Under the pieces are notes generated by a model. The model was not told where the DNA came from, did not search any database, and was given only the letters and a program-made list of their open reading frames with translations. The position numbers and the translations under genes were made by a program. Positions 34,529 to 43,194 of a DNA stretch of 64,000 bases are shown here, one piece after another. Each line of letters opens with the position of its first letter. Positions within the stretch are counted from its first letter, which is position 1. The DNA is from Algoriphagus aquimarinus (GTDB lineage Bacteria; Bacteroidota; Bacteroidia; Cytophagales; Cyclobacteriaceae): the NCBI RefSeq assembly GCF_007997215.1, contig NZ_VORW01000002.1, positions 124,001-188,000 of the forward strand, written 5' to 3'.

Positions 34529-35167
34529 ATGGATTTTGAAAGCGTGCTGAATTTGTTGGAAAATGGGATGAAACATCCTTTGCCAGGCAAAGAAGCGCAA
34601 CTTTCTATGTCTCCAAATCCTGTGGATATGAGAAGGTTTGACCCAAAACTTCCAGATAATCATAGAAAAGGGGCTGTATTAATATTGCTTTACCCTTACA
34701 AAAACAAAGCATTTTTTCCTTTGATCAAAAGGCCAGTTTATCAGGGAGTTCATAGTGGACAGATTGCATTTCCAGGTGGGAAGATGGAGGAAGAAGATGA
34801 AGATGAAGTGGATACGGCACTTCGGGAAGCCTGGGAAGAGGTAGGTATTATGCCTGAGCAAGTCAAATTGATTGGTAGAATGAGTGATTTATTTATTCCT
34901 ACCAGTAATTTTTTGGTTAGTCCTGTATTGGGTTATTCGGAAGTGGTTCCAGAGTTTGTTCCTGAAGAAAAAGAAGTGGCAAGAATTATACAAGCCGCTG
35001 TCAGTACACTCTATGAACCCAGTATTCGCAAGCAGAAGATCCTAGAATTCAGCAATAATTTCCGCTTGGATACACCCTATTTTGAAGTAGATCAGGAGAT
35101 GGTCTGGGGAGCGACAGCGATGATTTTAAGTGAATTGCTACAGATTCTCGAAAACGGAAAGCTTTAG
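34529..35167 (+). CDS. NUDIX hydrolase, CoA pyrophosphatase type
   Basis: 212 residues. The CoA-specific UPF0035 signature (LIKRPVYQGVHSGQIAFPGGK) runs straight into the Nudix box G-x5-E-x7-R-E-x-W-E-E-x-G (FPGGKMEEEDEDEVDTALREA then WEEVGI). It likely splits CoA and its oxidised derivatives to 3',5'-ADP and phosphopantetheine. Tightly linked to the upstream lipoprotein gene. Confidence 0.93.
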   Translation: MDFESVLNLLENGMKHPLPGKEAQLSMSPNPVDMRRFDPKLPDNHRKGAVLILLYPYKNKAFFPLIKRPVYQGVHSGQIAFPGGKMEEEDEDEVDTALREAWEEVGIMPEQVKLIGRMSDLFIPTSNFLVSPVLGYSEVVPEFVPEEKEVARIIQAAVSTLYEPSIRKQKILEFSNNFRLDTPYFEVDQEMVWGATAMILSELLQILENGKL

Positions 35168-35223
35168 ACTCTGGGCTTTTTGGACAATTGTTGGTATTGT
35201 TGCAATCGATTATCCCAGATATA

Positions 35224-36477
35224 ATGGAAGAAAATACCCCCTTGCTTACAAATGATGCTGTAGTTTTTGGATTGCTTATGGCAATTTTGGCTATAATTTT
35301 TGTCACCTCAGCTAGTGATAAACCTTTTTGGCAGAAATTCTACGGTGTTGTACCCACTGTTTTGCTCTGCTATTTCATACCTGCGCTTGCCAATTCCTTT
35401 GGGTTGATCTCAGGCGAAAGCTCTTCACTGTATAAAGTTGCCAGTAGGTATTTGCTTCCTGCTTCCTTGGTATTGTTTACGATCAGTATTGATATTAAAG
35501 GGATTTTGAAATTGGGACCTAAGGCGCTGACTATGTTTCTGGCAGGAACTGTTGGGATCATGCTAGGCGGTCCACTGGCATTGTTGACTGTAGGTACATT
35601 ATTCCCTGATTTATTGGGAGGTAGTGGTCCAGAGGAAGTTTGGAGGGGATTATCTACGATTGCGGGTTCTTGGATAGGAGGAGGAGCGAATCAAACTGCT
35701 ATGTTGGAAGTTTTTGGGCCTAGTCCAGCGCTTTTCAGTCAGATGATTGCTGTGGATGTGTTGGTGGCAAATCTCTGGATGGCCGTATTGCTTTACTGGG
35801 CTGCAAAGCCTGAGAAGATAGATAAGTTTTTCAATGCTGACAGTACCAAAATTTATGAGCTTCGTGATAGAATAGAAGAGTTCAGAAAGGGAATCATGAA
35901 GATCCCAAGCCTATCAGATACTATGATTATTCTTGGTGTTGGCTTTGGTGTCACAGGAGTGGCTCATTTAATTGCAGATTTTCTTGCACCATTTATTGGA
36001 GAGAATTATCCCAATCTGAAGCAGTTCTCTTTGGATTCAGCTTTCTTTTGGATAGTTGTAATCGCTACTACCGCAGGACTATTACTGTCCTTCACTAAGG
36101 TTAGGAAACTAGAAGGCGCCGGAGCTTCGCGTATGGGAAGTGTTCTGCTATATGTATTGATCGCTACCATAGGGATGCAAATGGATCTAGGAGCCGTCTT
36201 AGATAACCCACTTTTGTTTGTCGTTGGGATAGTATGGATGTTTTTCCATATCATCATCATGCTTATCGTAGCATTTATTATCAAAGCTCCATTCTTCTAT
36301 GTCGCAGTAGGATCACAGGCAAATGTTGGCGGTGCGGCATCTGCCCCTATAGTAGCGGCAGCTTTTGATGCATCACTCGCGCCAGTTGGCGTGCTTTTGG
36401 CTGTATTAGGATATGCTGCGGGTACGTATGGTGCGTATCTTTGTGGCTTGATGATGCAGGCTATTTCGGGAGGATAA
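35224..36477 (+). CDS. DUF819 family membrane protein
   Basis: 417 residues from the ATG at 35224 (MEENTPLLTNDAVVFGLLMAI). About eleven to twelve helices. Family strings include SRYLLPASLVLF, STIAGSWIGGGANQTAM and GSQANVGGAASAPIVAAAF, which look like re-entrant substrate loops in both halves. DUF819 (YjcL-like) transporters are distantly similar to bile-acid/Na+ symporter-type folds; substrate unknown. Its stop codon overlaps the next start (TAATG). Confidence 0.9.
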   Translation: MEENTPLLTNDAVVFGLLMAILAIIFVTSASDKPFWQKFYGVVPTVLLCYFIPALANSFGLISGESSSLYKVASRYLLPASLVLFTISIDIKGILKLGPKALTMFLAGTVGIMLGGPLALLTVGTLFPDLLGGSGPEEVWRGLSTIAGSWIGGGANQTAMLEVFGPSPALFSQMIAVDVLVANLWMAVLLYWAAKPEKIDKFFNADSTKIYELRDRIEEFRKGIMKIPSLSDTMIILGVGFGVTGVAHLIADFLAPFIGENYPNLKQFSLDSAFFWIVVIATTAGLLLSFTKVRKLEGAGASRMGSVLLYVLIATIGMQMDLGAVLDNPLLFVVGIVWMFFHIIIMLIVAFIIKAPFFYVAVGSQANVGGAASAPIVAAAFDASLAPVGVLLAVLGYAAGTYGAYLCGLMMQAISGG

Positions 36478-36719
36478 TGAAACACACAAGGAAACTAGTT
36501 TTTATATGCAATGGATCCGATTGTAAGCAAGGCGGGGCTAAAAAATTATATAAAGAGCTGAAAGGTCTTACTGATGTACCACCGCTCAAAGGGAGCTGTA
36601 AATTCATCAAAACCAAATGCATGGATATGTGTAAAACAGCGCCAAATGTGATAGTGGGTGATCATTTCTGCAAGAAGACAACTGCTGATAAAGTATTGTC
36701 ACAAATAAAAAAGTCCTGA
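36477..36719 (+). CDS. Thioredoxin-like [2Fe-2S] ferredoxin
   Basis: 80 residues from the ATG that overlaps the DUF819 stop. Four cysteines are placed as in thioredoxin-fold ferredoxins: CNGSDCKQGGAKK near the start and CKFIKTKCMDMCKTAPNVIV later (C-x4-C then C-x6-C-x3-C). An electron carrier or Fe-S protein in the cytoplasm. Ends in a bidirectional terminator. Confidence 0.85.
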   Translation: MKHTRKLVFICNGSDCKQGGAKKLYKELKGLTDVPPLKGSCKFIKTKCMDMCKTAPNVIVGDHFCKKTTADKVLSQIKKS

Positions 36720-36735
36720 TTTTCAGGACTTTTTG
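36707..36735. terminator. Bidirectional terminator
   Basis: AAAAAGTCCTGA / TCAGGACTTTTT stem, three-base loop, T run. It overlaps the end of the ferredoxin gene and ends before the stop of the convergent lipoprotein gene. Confidence 0.9.
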
Positions 36736-36737
36736 TT

Positions 36738-37415
36738 TTAGTTAGATGGTCTAGTGATCTGTTTAAGCGTCACTTCAGGACTGGATACTTCATTACTTCG
36801 ATTAAGCGCTCTATCCTGTATTGATACATCTATTCTTATCGTATCTGTTCTGAAAATAGATTCCCAGCCCGATGATAGCATTCCGTAACTGATATTTCCT
36901 TCTACAGCTTGACCCACTTCAGAGGTAAGGATTCTTGGAAAACGACCATTGAAAGTGGTATAGAATGGAGGGTCTTGCCATTTGAATTCTTTGAACTGAC
37001 CATTTCTCTTGATAAAGAACTTCAGGAAAATATTGAATTGGTTTGGGTTTTGTTTTACCCAAATAGTGTCTTTGACAACCTGGTTATTTACAATCGGATC
37101 CACTAGCCAATCAATAGGATTGTAAGATGGAGCCTCCGAAGGTCTGGTACTATAGGTAATCAGCTCTCCCGTAGAATTCCTCTGAAAATCCACATCTTGA
37201 AAAGGAGGATCATCATCCGTAGCTGATAATCCTAGATCTCCTTCGGCATCTTGAAAATCAATTCCGATAATCAGGGAATCTGCACCTGAAGTTGGCGCGT
37301 ATTCTATTGATTCAAAGACAATTTTAGGGACTGAAGGAAAATTATCAGGTGGATTGATACAGGCAGTTGCGAGGATCAGCAAAAAGAATATTCCTAAATA
37401 GCTTTTTAAACGCAT
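36738..37415 (-). CDS. Lipoprotein of unknown function
   Basis: 225 residues. Signal peptide MRLKSYLGIFFLLILATAC with lipobox Cys19, then a mature beta-rich domain: VPKIVFESIEYAP, DSLIIGIDFQDAEGDLGLSATDDDP and a C-terminal DTIRIDVSIQDRALNRSNEV. The layout suggests a cadherin- or Ig-like surface module common in Bacteroidota; no named family. Confidence 0.8.
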   Translation of the reverse strand: MRLKSYLGIFFLLILATACINPPDNFPSVPKIVFESIEYAPTSGADSLIIGIDFQDAEGDLGLSATDDDPPFQDVDFQRNSTGELITYSTRPSEAPSYNPIDWLVDPIVNNQVVKDTIWVKQNPNQFNIFLKFFIKRNGQFKEFKWQDPPFYTTFNGRFPRILTSEVGQAVEGNISYGMLSSGWESIFRTDTIRIDVSIQDRALNRSNEVSSPEVTLKQITRPSN

Positions 37416-37483
37416 AGGGTGAAAGTAAATTTACCACCAAATTAAACCATTACTTTGGTACGATTGATGCAAAATATAAAACG

Positions 37484-38479
37484 ATGCAGGATTTTAAAAG
37501 TTTTTCGAGTAGGCTAAATAATTTGAAACCGGATGTATTTGAAAATCTTGCGTTAGAACTTTTTCATTTTCAAGCTCAGGCTAATTCAATTTACAAGAAA
37601 TACCTAGAAGCTCGTAACATAAATACGCAATCGGTGAAATCCTTGGATCAAATTCCATTTTTACCAATTCGCTTTTTCAAAGACCATGACGTGATCTCTG
37701 CCCCGAATGCTACAATGAAAGGATACTTCTCCAGTAGCGGAACTACGGGGATGATTACGAGCAAGCATTATTTCTGGTCTGAGAGCTGGTATCAGCAACA
37801 TGCACAACAAATCTTTGAAGCTAAGTATGGAGAGTTAAAGGGGTTCCATGTTTTGGCACTCTTGCCTGCTTATTTGGAGAGAAAAGGAAGTAGCCTAGTG
37901 AGCATGGCGGATCATTTTATCAGAGAAAGCAAATCGGAGCATTCTGGGTTTTATCTGTACAATCAGGATGAATTATTGAAGAAAATGGAATTGCTGGCTA
38001 ATGATGGACGAAAAGTATTATTACTAGGAGTCACTTTTGCCTTGTTGGATTTGGCCGAATCTGGCAAAAAGTTCGCTGCACCATCAAACCTTATTGTAAT
38101 GGAGACTGGCGGAATGAAGGGGAGAAGAAAGGAGATGATTCGCGAAGAAGTTCATGATATTCTCAAACCATTTTTCGGTGTAGATGCTATCCATTCTGAA
38201 TATGGAATGACGGAGTTGATGTCTCAGGCTTATTCCAAAGGTCATGGGAAATATACCTTACCCAATTCCATGCGCGTTATGCTTAGAGATGTGAATGATC
38301 CGCTTTCACTTTCTCAGAGATCACAGGGAGGAATTAACGTGATTGATCTCGCTAATTTCCATTCTTGTGCATTTGTCGAAACCCAAGATTTGGGTAAGTA
38401 TGATGAAAATGGAATGTTGGAAGTGCTAGGAAGATTTGATAACAGTGAAATCCGTGGTTGTAATCTCTTGGTGCAGTAA
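37484..38479 (+). CDS. LuxE-like acyl-protein synthetase domain protein
   Basis: 331 residues. The acyl-adenylate family core is visible: FSSSGTTGM (the ATP P-loop of ANL-type enzymes), ALLPAYLERKGSSLVSMADHFI and ETGGMKGRR with HSEYGMTEL. LuxE/PaaK-like proteins activate carboxylic acids. Here it stands alone with no lux or fatty-acid reductase neighbours, so the acid and acceptor are unknown. Confidence 0.88.
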   Translation: MQDFKSFSSRLNNLKPDVFENLALELFHFQAQANSIYKKYLEARNINTQSVKSLDQIPFLPIRFFKDHDVISAPNATMKGYFSSSGTTGMITSKHYFWSESWYQQHAQQIFEAKYGELKGFHVLALLPAYLERKGSSLVSMADHFIRESKSEHSGFYLYNQDELLKKMELLANDGRKVLLLGVTFALLDLAESGKKFAAPSNLIVMETGGMKGRRKEMIREEVHDILKPFFGVDAIHSEYGMTELMSQAYSKGHGKYTLPNSMRVMLRDVNDPLSLSQRSQGGINVIDLANFHSCAFVETQDLGKYDENGMLEVLGRFDNSEIRGCNLLVQ

Positions 38480-38530
38480 TTGCTATCTTAATATTAATTG
38501 GACATATTTGAACAGAACAAAAATCACGAC

Positions 38531-38650
38531 ATGAAAAAATTAGCCACTGCAGCATTATTAATTGGGATTTTAGCCTTGGGAGCTTGTGCTTCCAGCAAGC
38601 CATGCCCAGCTTACGCGAAAGCACCTACATCTCAGGACGCCAATAGCTAA
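38531..38650 (+). CDS. 39-residue small lipoprotein
   Basis: The frame MKKLATAALLIGILALGAC ends the signal peptide at lipobox Cys19 and leaves only a 20-residue tail (SSKPCPAYAKAPTSQDANS). The terminator begins directly after its stop codon, so it is the last gene of this unit. Tiny lipoproteins of this sort are common in Bacteroidota; function unknown. Confidence 0.7.
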   Translation: MKKLATAALLIGILALGACASSKPCPAYAKAPTSQDANS

Positions 38651-38687
38651 AAAAAATACGCTGACTTAATAGTCAGCGTATTTTTTT
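38651..38687. terminator. Bidirectional terminator overlapping the end of the sigma-54 activator gene
   Basis: AAAAAATACGCTGACT / AGTCAGCGTATTTTTT stem with A and T runs. The last codons of the convergent response-regulator gene (KKYADY and its stop) are written in the hairpin itself. Confidence 0.92.
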
Positions 38688-39823
38688 ATATCCTCTAGGC
38701 TAATTTCAGGTTCGCCCAAAATCACCAATCTCTCTACTACATTTCTTAGTTCCCGGATATTCCCAGTCCATGGATAATCCTGCAATTTCGCCATAGCGGC
38801 TTTACTGAAGCTTTTTGGCGCATCTCCATTTTCCTGTGAGATATCATCCAAAAACTTATTTACAAGTAAAGGGATATCATCTTTTCTGTCCTTCAAAGCA
38901 GGGACTTGTATCAGGATCACACCAAGTCGGTGGTATAAATCCTCTCTGAATCTATTCTCCTCAATCTCTTTTTTCAGATCCTTATTCGTAGCGGCCAAGA
39001 CACGCACATCCACTTTGATGTCTTTGTCCGAACCTACACGATTGATCAGATTTTCCTGAAGAGCACGTAATACTTTGGACTGGGCTGAAAGTGACATGTC
39101 ACCGATTTCATCGAGAAATAGTGTGCCACCTTGAGCTTGCTCAAATTTACCTTGACGCTGCTTATGAGCTGAGGTGAAGGCTCCTTTTTCATGTCCGAAA
39201 AGCTCACTTTCAATTAACTCTGAAGGAATAGCAGCACAGTTCACAGCTACAAAAGGATGGGCAGCTCTATTGCTTTTGGCATGCACCCAATGTGCCACCA
39301 GTTCTTTACCTGTTCCATTTGGACCTGTGATTAAGACTCTGGCATCCGTGGGAGCGACCTTTTCAATCGTTTCTTTTACCTGTTGAATGGCATCAGATTC
39401 CCCAACCATGTCCAGTTTTTTGGAAAGCTTCTTCTTCAAAACTTTAGTCTCTGTGACAAGATTCTTTTTGTCTAAAGCATTTCGAACTGTCAGAAGTAAG
39501 CGATTAAGATCCGGAGGTTTGGGGATAAAGTCGAAAGCTCCTTTTTTAGTGGCTTCGACTGCAGTTTCAATACTACCGTGAGCGGAGATCATGATGAATT
39601 GAGGAGATCTGTCCAATGCCTTAGCTTTTTCCAGAACTTCAATTCCATCCATTTTAGGCATTTTGACATCGCAAAGAACTAGATCGTAATCGTCTTCCTG
39701 CAATTTTGCCAAGCCTTCCTCGCCATCCTGGGCTTCAGTAACAATGTATTTCTCGTATTCTAAAATTTCGCGTAATGTAGCGCGGATGACTTTCTCGTCA
39801 TCGATGATCAGTATTTTCGACAT
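38666..39823 (-). CDS. Sigma-54 activator-type response regulator without HTH
   Basis: 385 residues. Receiver domain (1-115, phospho-acceptor Asp52 in LCDVKMPKMDG) and AAA+ central domain (about 138-380) with Walker A GPNGTGKE (167-174), Walker B TLFLDEIGD (234-242) and the arginine-finger region RFREDLYHRLGV. Two oddities: the sigma-54 contact loop reads GAFTSA (214-219) rather than the canonical GAFTGA, and the protein stops after the AAA+ lid (ISLEDIKKYADY) with no Fis-type HTH. No kinase gene is adjacent. Confidence 0.93.
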   Translation of the reverse strand: MSKILIIDDEKVIRATLREILEYEKYIVTEAQDGEEGLAKLQEDDYDLVLCDVKMPKMDGIEVLEKAKALDRSPQFIMISAHGSIETAVEATKKGAFDFIPKPPDLNRLLLTVRNALDKKNLVTETKVLKKKLSKKLDMVGESDAIQQVKETIEKVAPTDARVLITGPNGTGKELVAHWVHAKSNRAAHPFVAVNCAAIPSELIESELFGHEKGAFTSAHKQRQGKFEQAQGGTLFLDEIGDMSLSAQSKVLRALQENLINRVGSDKDIKVDVRVLAATNKDLKKEIEENRFREDLYHRLGVILIQVPALKDRKDDIPLLVNKFLDDISQENGDAPKSFSKAAMAKLQDYPWTGNIRELRNVVERLVILGEPEISLEDIKKYADY

Positions 39824-39914
39824 AGTTTCAATATAAAATAAAAAAGTGCAAGTCTATAAGCCGGGTCCTGTTTCCTCTTCTATTTTCAGAATTGGTTTCT
39901 TGTCATTTATCTAG

Positions 39915-39934
39915 TCCCGATTTCACAATCGGGA
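39915..39934. repeat. Palindrome inside rnpB (TCCCGATT-type)
   Basis: TCCCGATT and AATCGGGA arms around TCAC. It is related to the TCCCGAT...ATCGGGA core of the intergenic cassette at 22404-22421 and 54392-54409, so the RNase P helix may derive from the same repeat family. Confidence 0.6.
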
Positions 39935-40087
39935 TCAATCGATCTACCCGTTCCGCATAAAAGCGAGCAACTTTTCTCGGAACTTAATCCGACGCGGAAC
40001 CTATTTGATCTTTCAACCCATAAGGTTTGCCGTGCCCCTGACATCACTGCCAGAGCGGTGGGCTCTTACTCCACCTTTTCACCCTTA

Positions 40088-40106
40088 CCCTTCGACAAGC
40101 TCAGGG
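40088..40106. repeat. Dispersed palindrome inside rnpB (CCCTTCGACAAGCTCAGGG)
   Basis: This string (reverse complement CCCTGAGCTTGTCGAAGGG) is one I know as a widespread dispersed palindromic repeat in many bacterial genomes. Here it lies in a peripheral region of RNase P RNA, between the GGGGCC side and the GGTAAGGGTG block. Confidence 0.6.
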
Positions 40107-40386
40107 CAGGCCCCGAAGTCTAATGGCGGTATATTCTCTGTTGCACTAGCTGTAAACTGACCGTCACCAGTCAGCCTCCTTCCCGTTAGGAAGTATGGCG
40201 CTCTATGTTGCCCGGACTTTCCTCCTCCTCACTATTACCATGAGACGGCGACAAGACGACTTGCACGTTGCAAAGAACGTTAAAATCTTGCTATCAGTTT
40301 TAAAAATGTACGATAGTAAACAGCCTAGGAGAAAGGTGATGCTATAAGTCGTTCTTTTTCTGTGGCTTTTGACTTATCTTTTTCGA

Positions 40387-40866
40387 ATGGATAGTAGCAA
40401 AAGCAAGAAGTTTAGGAAAATGATCCGAGCCGTCAATTGGTATCCACCATATCTGTTTTCAGGAATTAAGGTGATTGATTATGCAGCGGATTTTTCTATG
40501 TTTCGCACCAGACTCAACCTCACCTGGTTTAATAGGGATTTGATGGGAACAGCTTTTGGAGGCTCGCTCTATGCTATGTGTGATCCATTTTTCATGTTTA
40601 TTTTACTGATTCAATTGGGAGAGGAGTATATCGTCTGGGATAAAACGGCGAGCATTGAATTTCTAAAACCCGGGAAAGAAACTGTTTATGCAGAATTTAA
40701 GCTTTCTCCTTCCCAAATTGATGAGATAAAAATAACTGTGGATCGGGATGGAAAAGGAGTGTTCGAATTTCCCTGTGAAGTAACAGATGGCGTAGGAAAC
40801 ATAATCGCAAAGCTCACCAAAGGTGTATACGTTCGAAGAAAAGACTTTGTGAAGCCGAATGCCTAG
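40387..40866 (+). CDS. DUF4442 hotdog-fold protein (thioesterase-like)
   Basis: 159 residues from the ATG at 40387. Hotdog-fold features: NRDLMGTAFGGSLYAMCDPFFMFIL (the long central helix) and IEFLKPGKETVYAEFKLS. DUF4442 members resemble PaaI/acyl-CoA thioesterases but lack known substrates. Followed 40 nt later by the DUF3109 gene, probably one unit. Confidence 0.85.
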   Translation: MDSSKSKKFRKMIRAVNWYPPYLFSGIKVIDYAADFSMFRTRLNLTWFNRDLMGTAFGGSLYAMCDPFFMFILLIQLGEEYIVWDKTASIEFLKPGKETVYAEFKLSPSQIDEIKITVDRDGKGVFEFPCEVTDGVGNIIAKLTKGVYVRRKDFVKPNA

Positions 40867-40905
40867 CTTTCGATTGCTTAACTTTGCGAGCTAACAAAGA
40901 AGACC

Positions 40906-41469
40906 ATGATAATAGTAGGAGATACCGTGCTTTCGGATGACATTAAAGAGAATTTTTTCGTTTGTGACCTGGAGGCATGCAAAGGCGCATGCTGTGTGGA
41001 AGGAGATGCTGGAGCTCCTTTGGAAGATGAGGAAACCAAAATCATCGAAGATATCTATCCAATTGTCAAAGATTATATCACTGAGGAGGGACGTCAAGCT
41101 ATTGAAAGGCAAGGTACTTGGGTATTTGACAAGGACGGTGACAAAGGAACTCCAACCATTGGTGACAACCGCGAATGTGCTTATGCACTATATGATGATA
41201 GAGGTATTTTGAAATGTGGAATTGAGCAAGCTTACCTTGATGGGAAGACTTCTTATAAAAAGCCTATTAGCTGCCATATGTATCCGATTCGCGTCACTAA
41301 ATACGATCAGTTTGATGCATTGAATTACGATCGCTGGCATATCTGTGATCCTGCTTGTCAGTTGGGATCAAGTCTAAAAGTTCCGATTTACAAATTTCTC
41401 AAAGATGCTCTGACCCGAAAATACGGGGAAGCTTGGTATGCGGAGTTGTTGGAGGAGATTGAGGGGTAA
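40906..41469 (+). CDS. DUF3109 family cysteine-rich protein
   Basis: 187 residues. Cysteines are arranged as [14 protein letters not shown] near the N-terminus, then [26 protein letters not shown] and CDPACQLG, a pattern suggesting a Zn or Fe-S site. No biochemical role known to me. A TAACTTTG -7-like box lies at 40879-40886. Confidence 0.88.
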   Translation: MIIVGDTVLSDDIKENFFVCDLEACKGACCVEGDAGAPLEDEETKIIEDIYPIVKDYITEEGRQAIERQGTWVFDKDGDKGTPTIGDNRECAYALYDDRGILKCGIEQAYLDGKTSYKKPISCHMYPIRVTKYDQFDALNYDRWHICDPACQLGSSLKVPIYKFLKDALTRKYGEAWYAELLEEIEG

Positions 41470-41635
41470 ATTGAGTTCCCTTGTCTATTGATTTCCAGTT
41501 CCTATTGGCAATTCACTTTACGCTACAGTATTTCTACCACAATTTGGATTTGCTCGAATGAGGCGTGGAGAGCTCGAATTAGTATGGGCACAGCTTCTTT
41601 TTACTTGAATGATTACAGCTGTAATAAGTTATAAA

Positions 41636-43024
41636 TTACTTTGGAAGTATATTCTGATTGATTTTGAATAAATTATTTGGGTCATATTTCTTTTTTATTT
41701 GACTTAAACGCTCGTAGTTATGTTTGTAGCTCGCTTGTACGCGTTCCTGACCTTCATCCATCATAAAATTGGAATAGGCTCCTCCCGCAGAATAAGGATG
41801 TAAAGCTTTCCAATAATCCTTACACCAATGTGTGATTTTATCACTATTTGCTGGATCAGGATCTACCCCTACGATTACCCCGGCGTACTTGGCATCTCGA
41901 TATGCCCAAGGAGTTTCTTCAGGACCAACTCTGCTTGCAGCCCCACTAATAGGATATAAGTGCATTTGAGAAAGTGGAGTGGGGATAGTAGAGCCGAAGG
42001 CTAAATGTTGTTTTCTTAGTTCGGGGCCTAATTCATCAAAAAAATCTGCACGCCAGTACCATTGTAATCCTGGAGGGAAAAGTCCGTCAAATAAGGTCTG
42101 GATAGCTGGATAAGGCATTTCACCTACATGATCGAATATTGGGTTCATTTCCAATATTGGCTTAAATACTTCTTTTGCCTTGTTCATATCTCCTGTGTAG
42201 CACCATACAATACCGCAAAATTGTTTGTTATGTAAATTCTCTGGAAAGGGAGGGCCTGGAATAACCAGCGTTGCTATGAATCCATTCAAGTCATCCTCAG
42301 CCTTGTGAATGAATTTGTGATACCAATCCATTATTTCTTCTGTCTTTTCTATGGGCCATAAAGTGGGGCCACCAAAAACTGTTTTTACCGGATGCGCCTG
42401 AAATTTGAATGAAGTTACAATGCCAAAATTCCCACCTCCACCACGGATTGCCCAGAATAAATCTTTGTTTTGTTCAGCACTAACAGTGACAAAACTTCCG
42501 TCCGCCAATACCATATCTGCTTCTAGCAAATTGTCAATAGTTAATCCATATTTTCTTGATAAATAGCCAACTCCACCCCCAAGTGTTAAACCTCCAACTC
42601 CTGTAGTAGAAATAATTCCGGCAGGTACTGCTAGACCAAATGGATGGGTAGCATGATCCACCTCTCCCCAAAGATTTCCTCCGCCAACTCTTACAGTATT
42701 GTTTGAAGTATCGACTCTGACAAATTTGATCCCCGAAAGGTCTATTACCAATCCATCATCGCATAGGCCAAGTCCGCCTCCATTATGTCCACCACCTCTA
42801 ATTGCAACAATAAGATCATTTTCCCTGGCAAAATTAACTGCGGCAATTACATCGGCTACATCCCTACATAGGACAAACATTCCAGGGTGTTTGTCGATCA
42901 TTCCATTAAAAACCTTTCTGGTTTCATCATAATCCTTGTCCGATGGCTTGACAACTTTACCTCTGAGTTGAGAAGTCAAATTTTCAACTAGTGATGAGTC
43001 TATGTCTTTTATAAGATTCTCCAT
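41636..43024 (-). CDS. FAD-linked oxidase (berberine-bridge-enzyme-like)
   Basis: 462 residues. PCMH-type FAD domain (about 30-205) with AIRGGGHNGGGLGL; the His of GGHNGGG is the expected covalent FAD site. The second bridge position is not a Cys (GGVGYLSRKYGL), so probably mono-covalent FAD. The C-terminal BBE strand ends NLFKINQNILPK, where the Asn-rich tail usually contacts FAD. No signal peptide. It lies 170 nt downstream of the DUF4242-AraC regulator gene on the same strand. Confidence 0.92.
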   Translation of the reverse strand: MENLIKDIDSSLVENLTSQLRGKVVKPSDKDYDETRKVFNGMIDKHPGMFVLCRDVADVIAAVNFARENDLIVAIRGGGHNGGGLGLCDDGLVIDLSGIKFVRVDTSNNTVRVGGGNLWGEVDHATHPFGLAVPAGIISTTGVGGLTLGGGVGYLSRKYGLTIDNLLEADMVLADGSFVTVSAEQNKDLFWAIRGGGGNFGIVTSFKFQAHPVKTVFGGPTLWPIEKTEEIMDWYHKFIHKAEDDLNGFIATLVIPGPPFPENLHNKQFCGIVWCYTGDMNKAKEVFKPILEMNPIFDHVGEMPYPAIQTLFDGLFPPGLQWYWRADFFDELGPELRKQHLAFGSTIPTPLSQMHLYPISGAASRVGPEETPWAYRDAKYAGVIVGVDPDPANSDKITHWCKDYWKALHPYSAGGAYSNFMMDEGQERVQASYKHNYERLSQIKKKYDPNNLFKINQNILPK

Positions 43025-43194
43025 GATTTTCAGTTTTTTCTATGATGACTAAAAATAGGTGCTCTTAAAATGAAGCTGAGCTACATTTCATTCAAAAAAC
43101 AGGGAATTCTGACCATAAGAGATTTGCAAGTAAAGAAAGTTGAGAAGTAAACTACTGAATGCACCCTCAGTAAATTTTAAGATTCATTTAGTAC

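Larger units (their letters stand above)
39845..40268 (-). ncRNA. rnpB: RNase P RNA, bacterial class A
   Basis: Catalytic RNA that trims tRNA 5' ends. P1 is closed by GTGCAAGTC (40266-40258) and GACTTGCAC (39854-39846). Universal blocks on the minus strand include GAGGAAAGTCCGGGC near the 5' end, GGTAAGGGTGAAA, the AGAGCCCACCG stretch and the 3' GACCCGGCTTATAGAC. Two palindromic repeats sit in peripheral helices (listed separately). The RNA ends in a short T run. Convergent/adjacent to the sigma-54 activator gene, which lies just downstream on the same strand. Confidence 0.95.
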
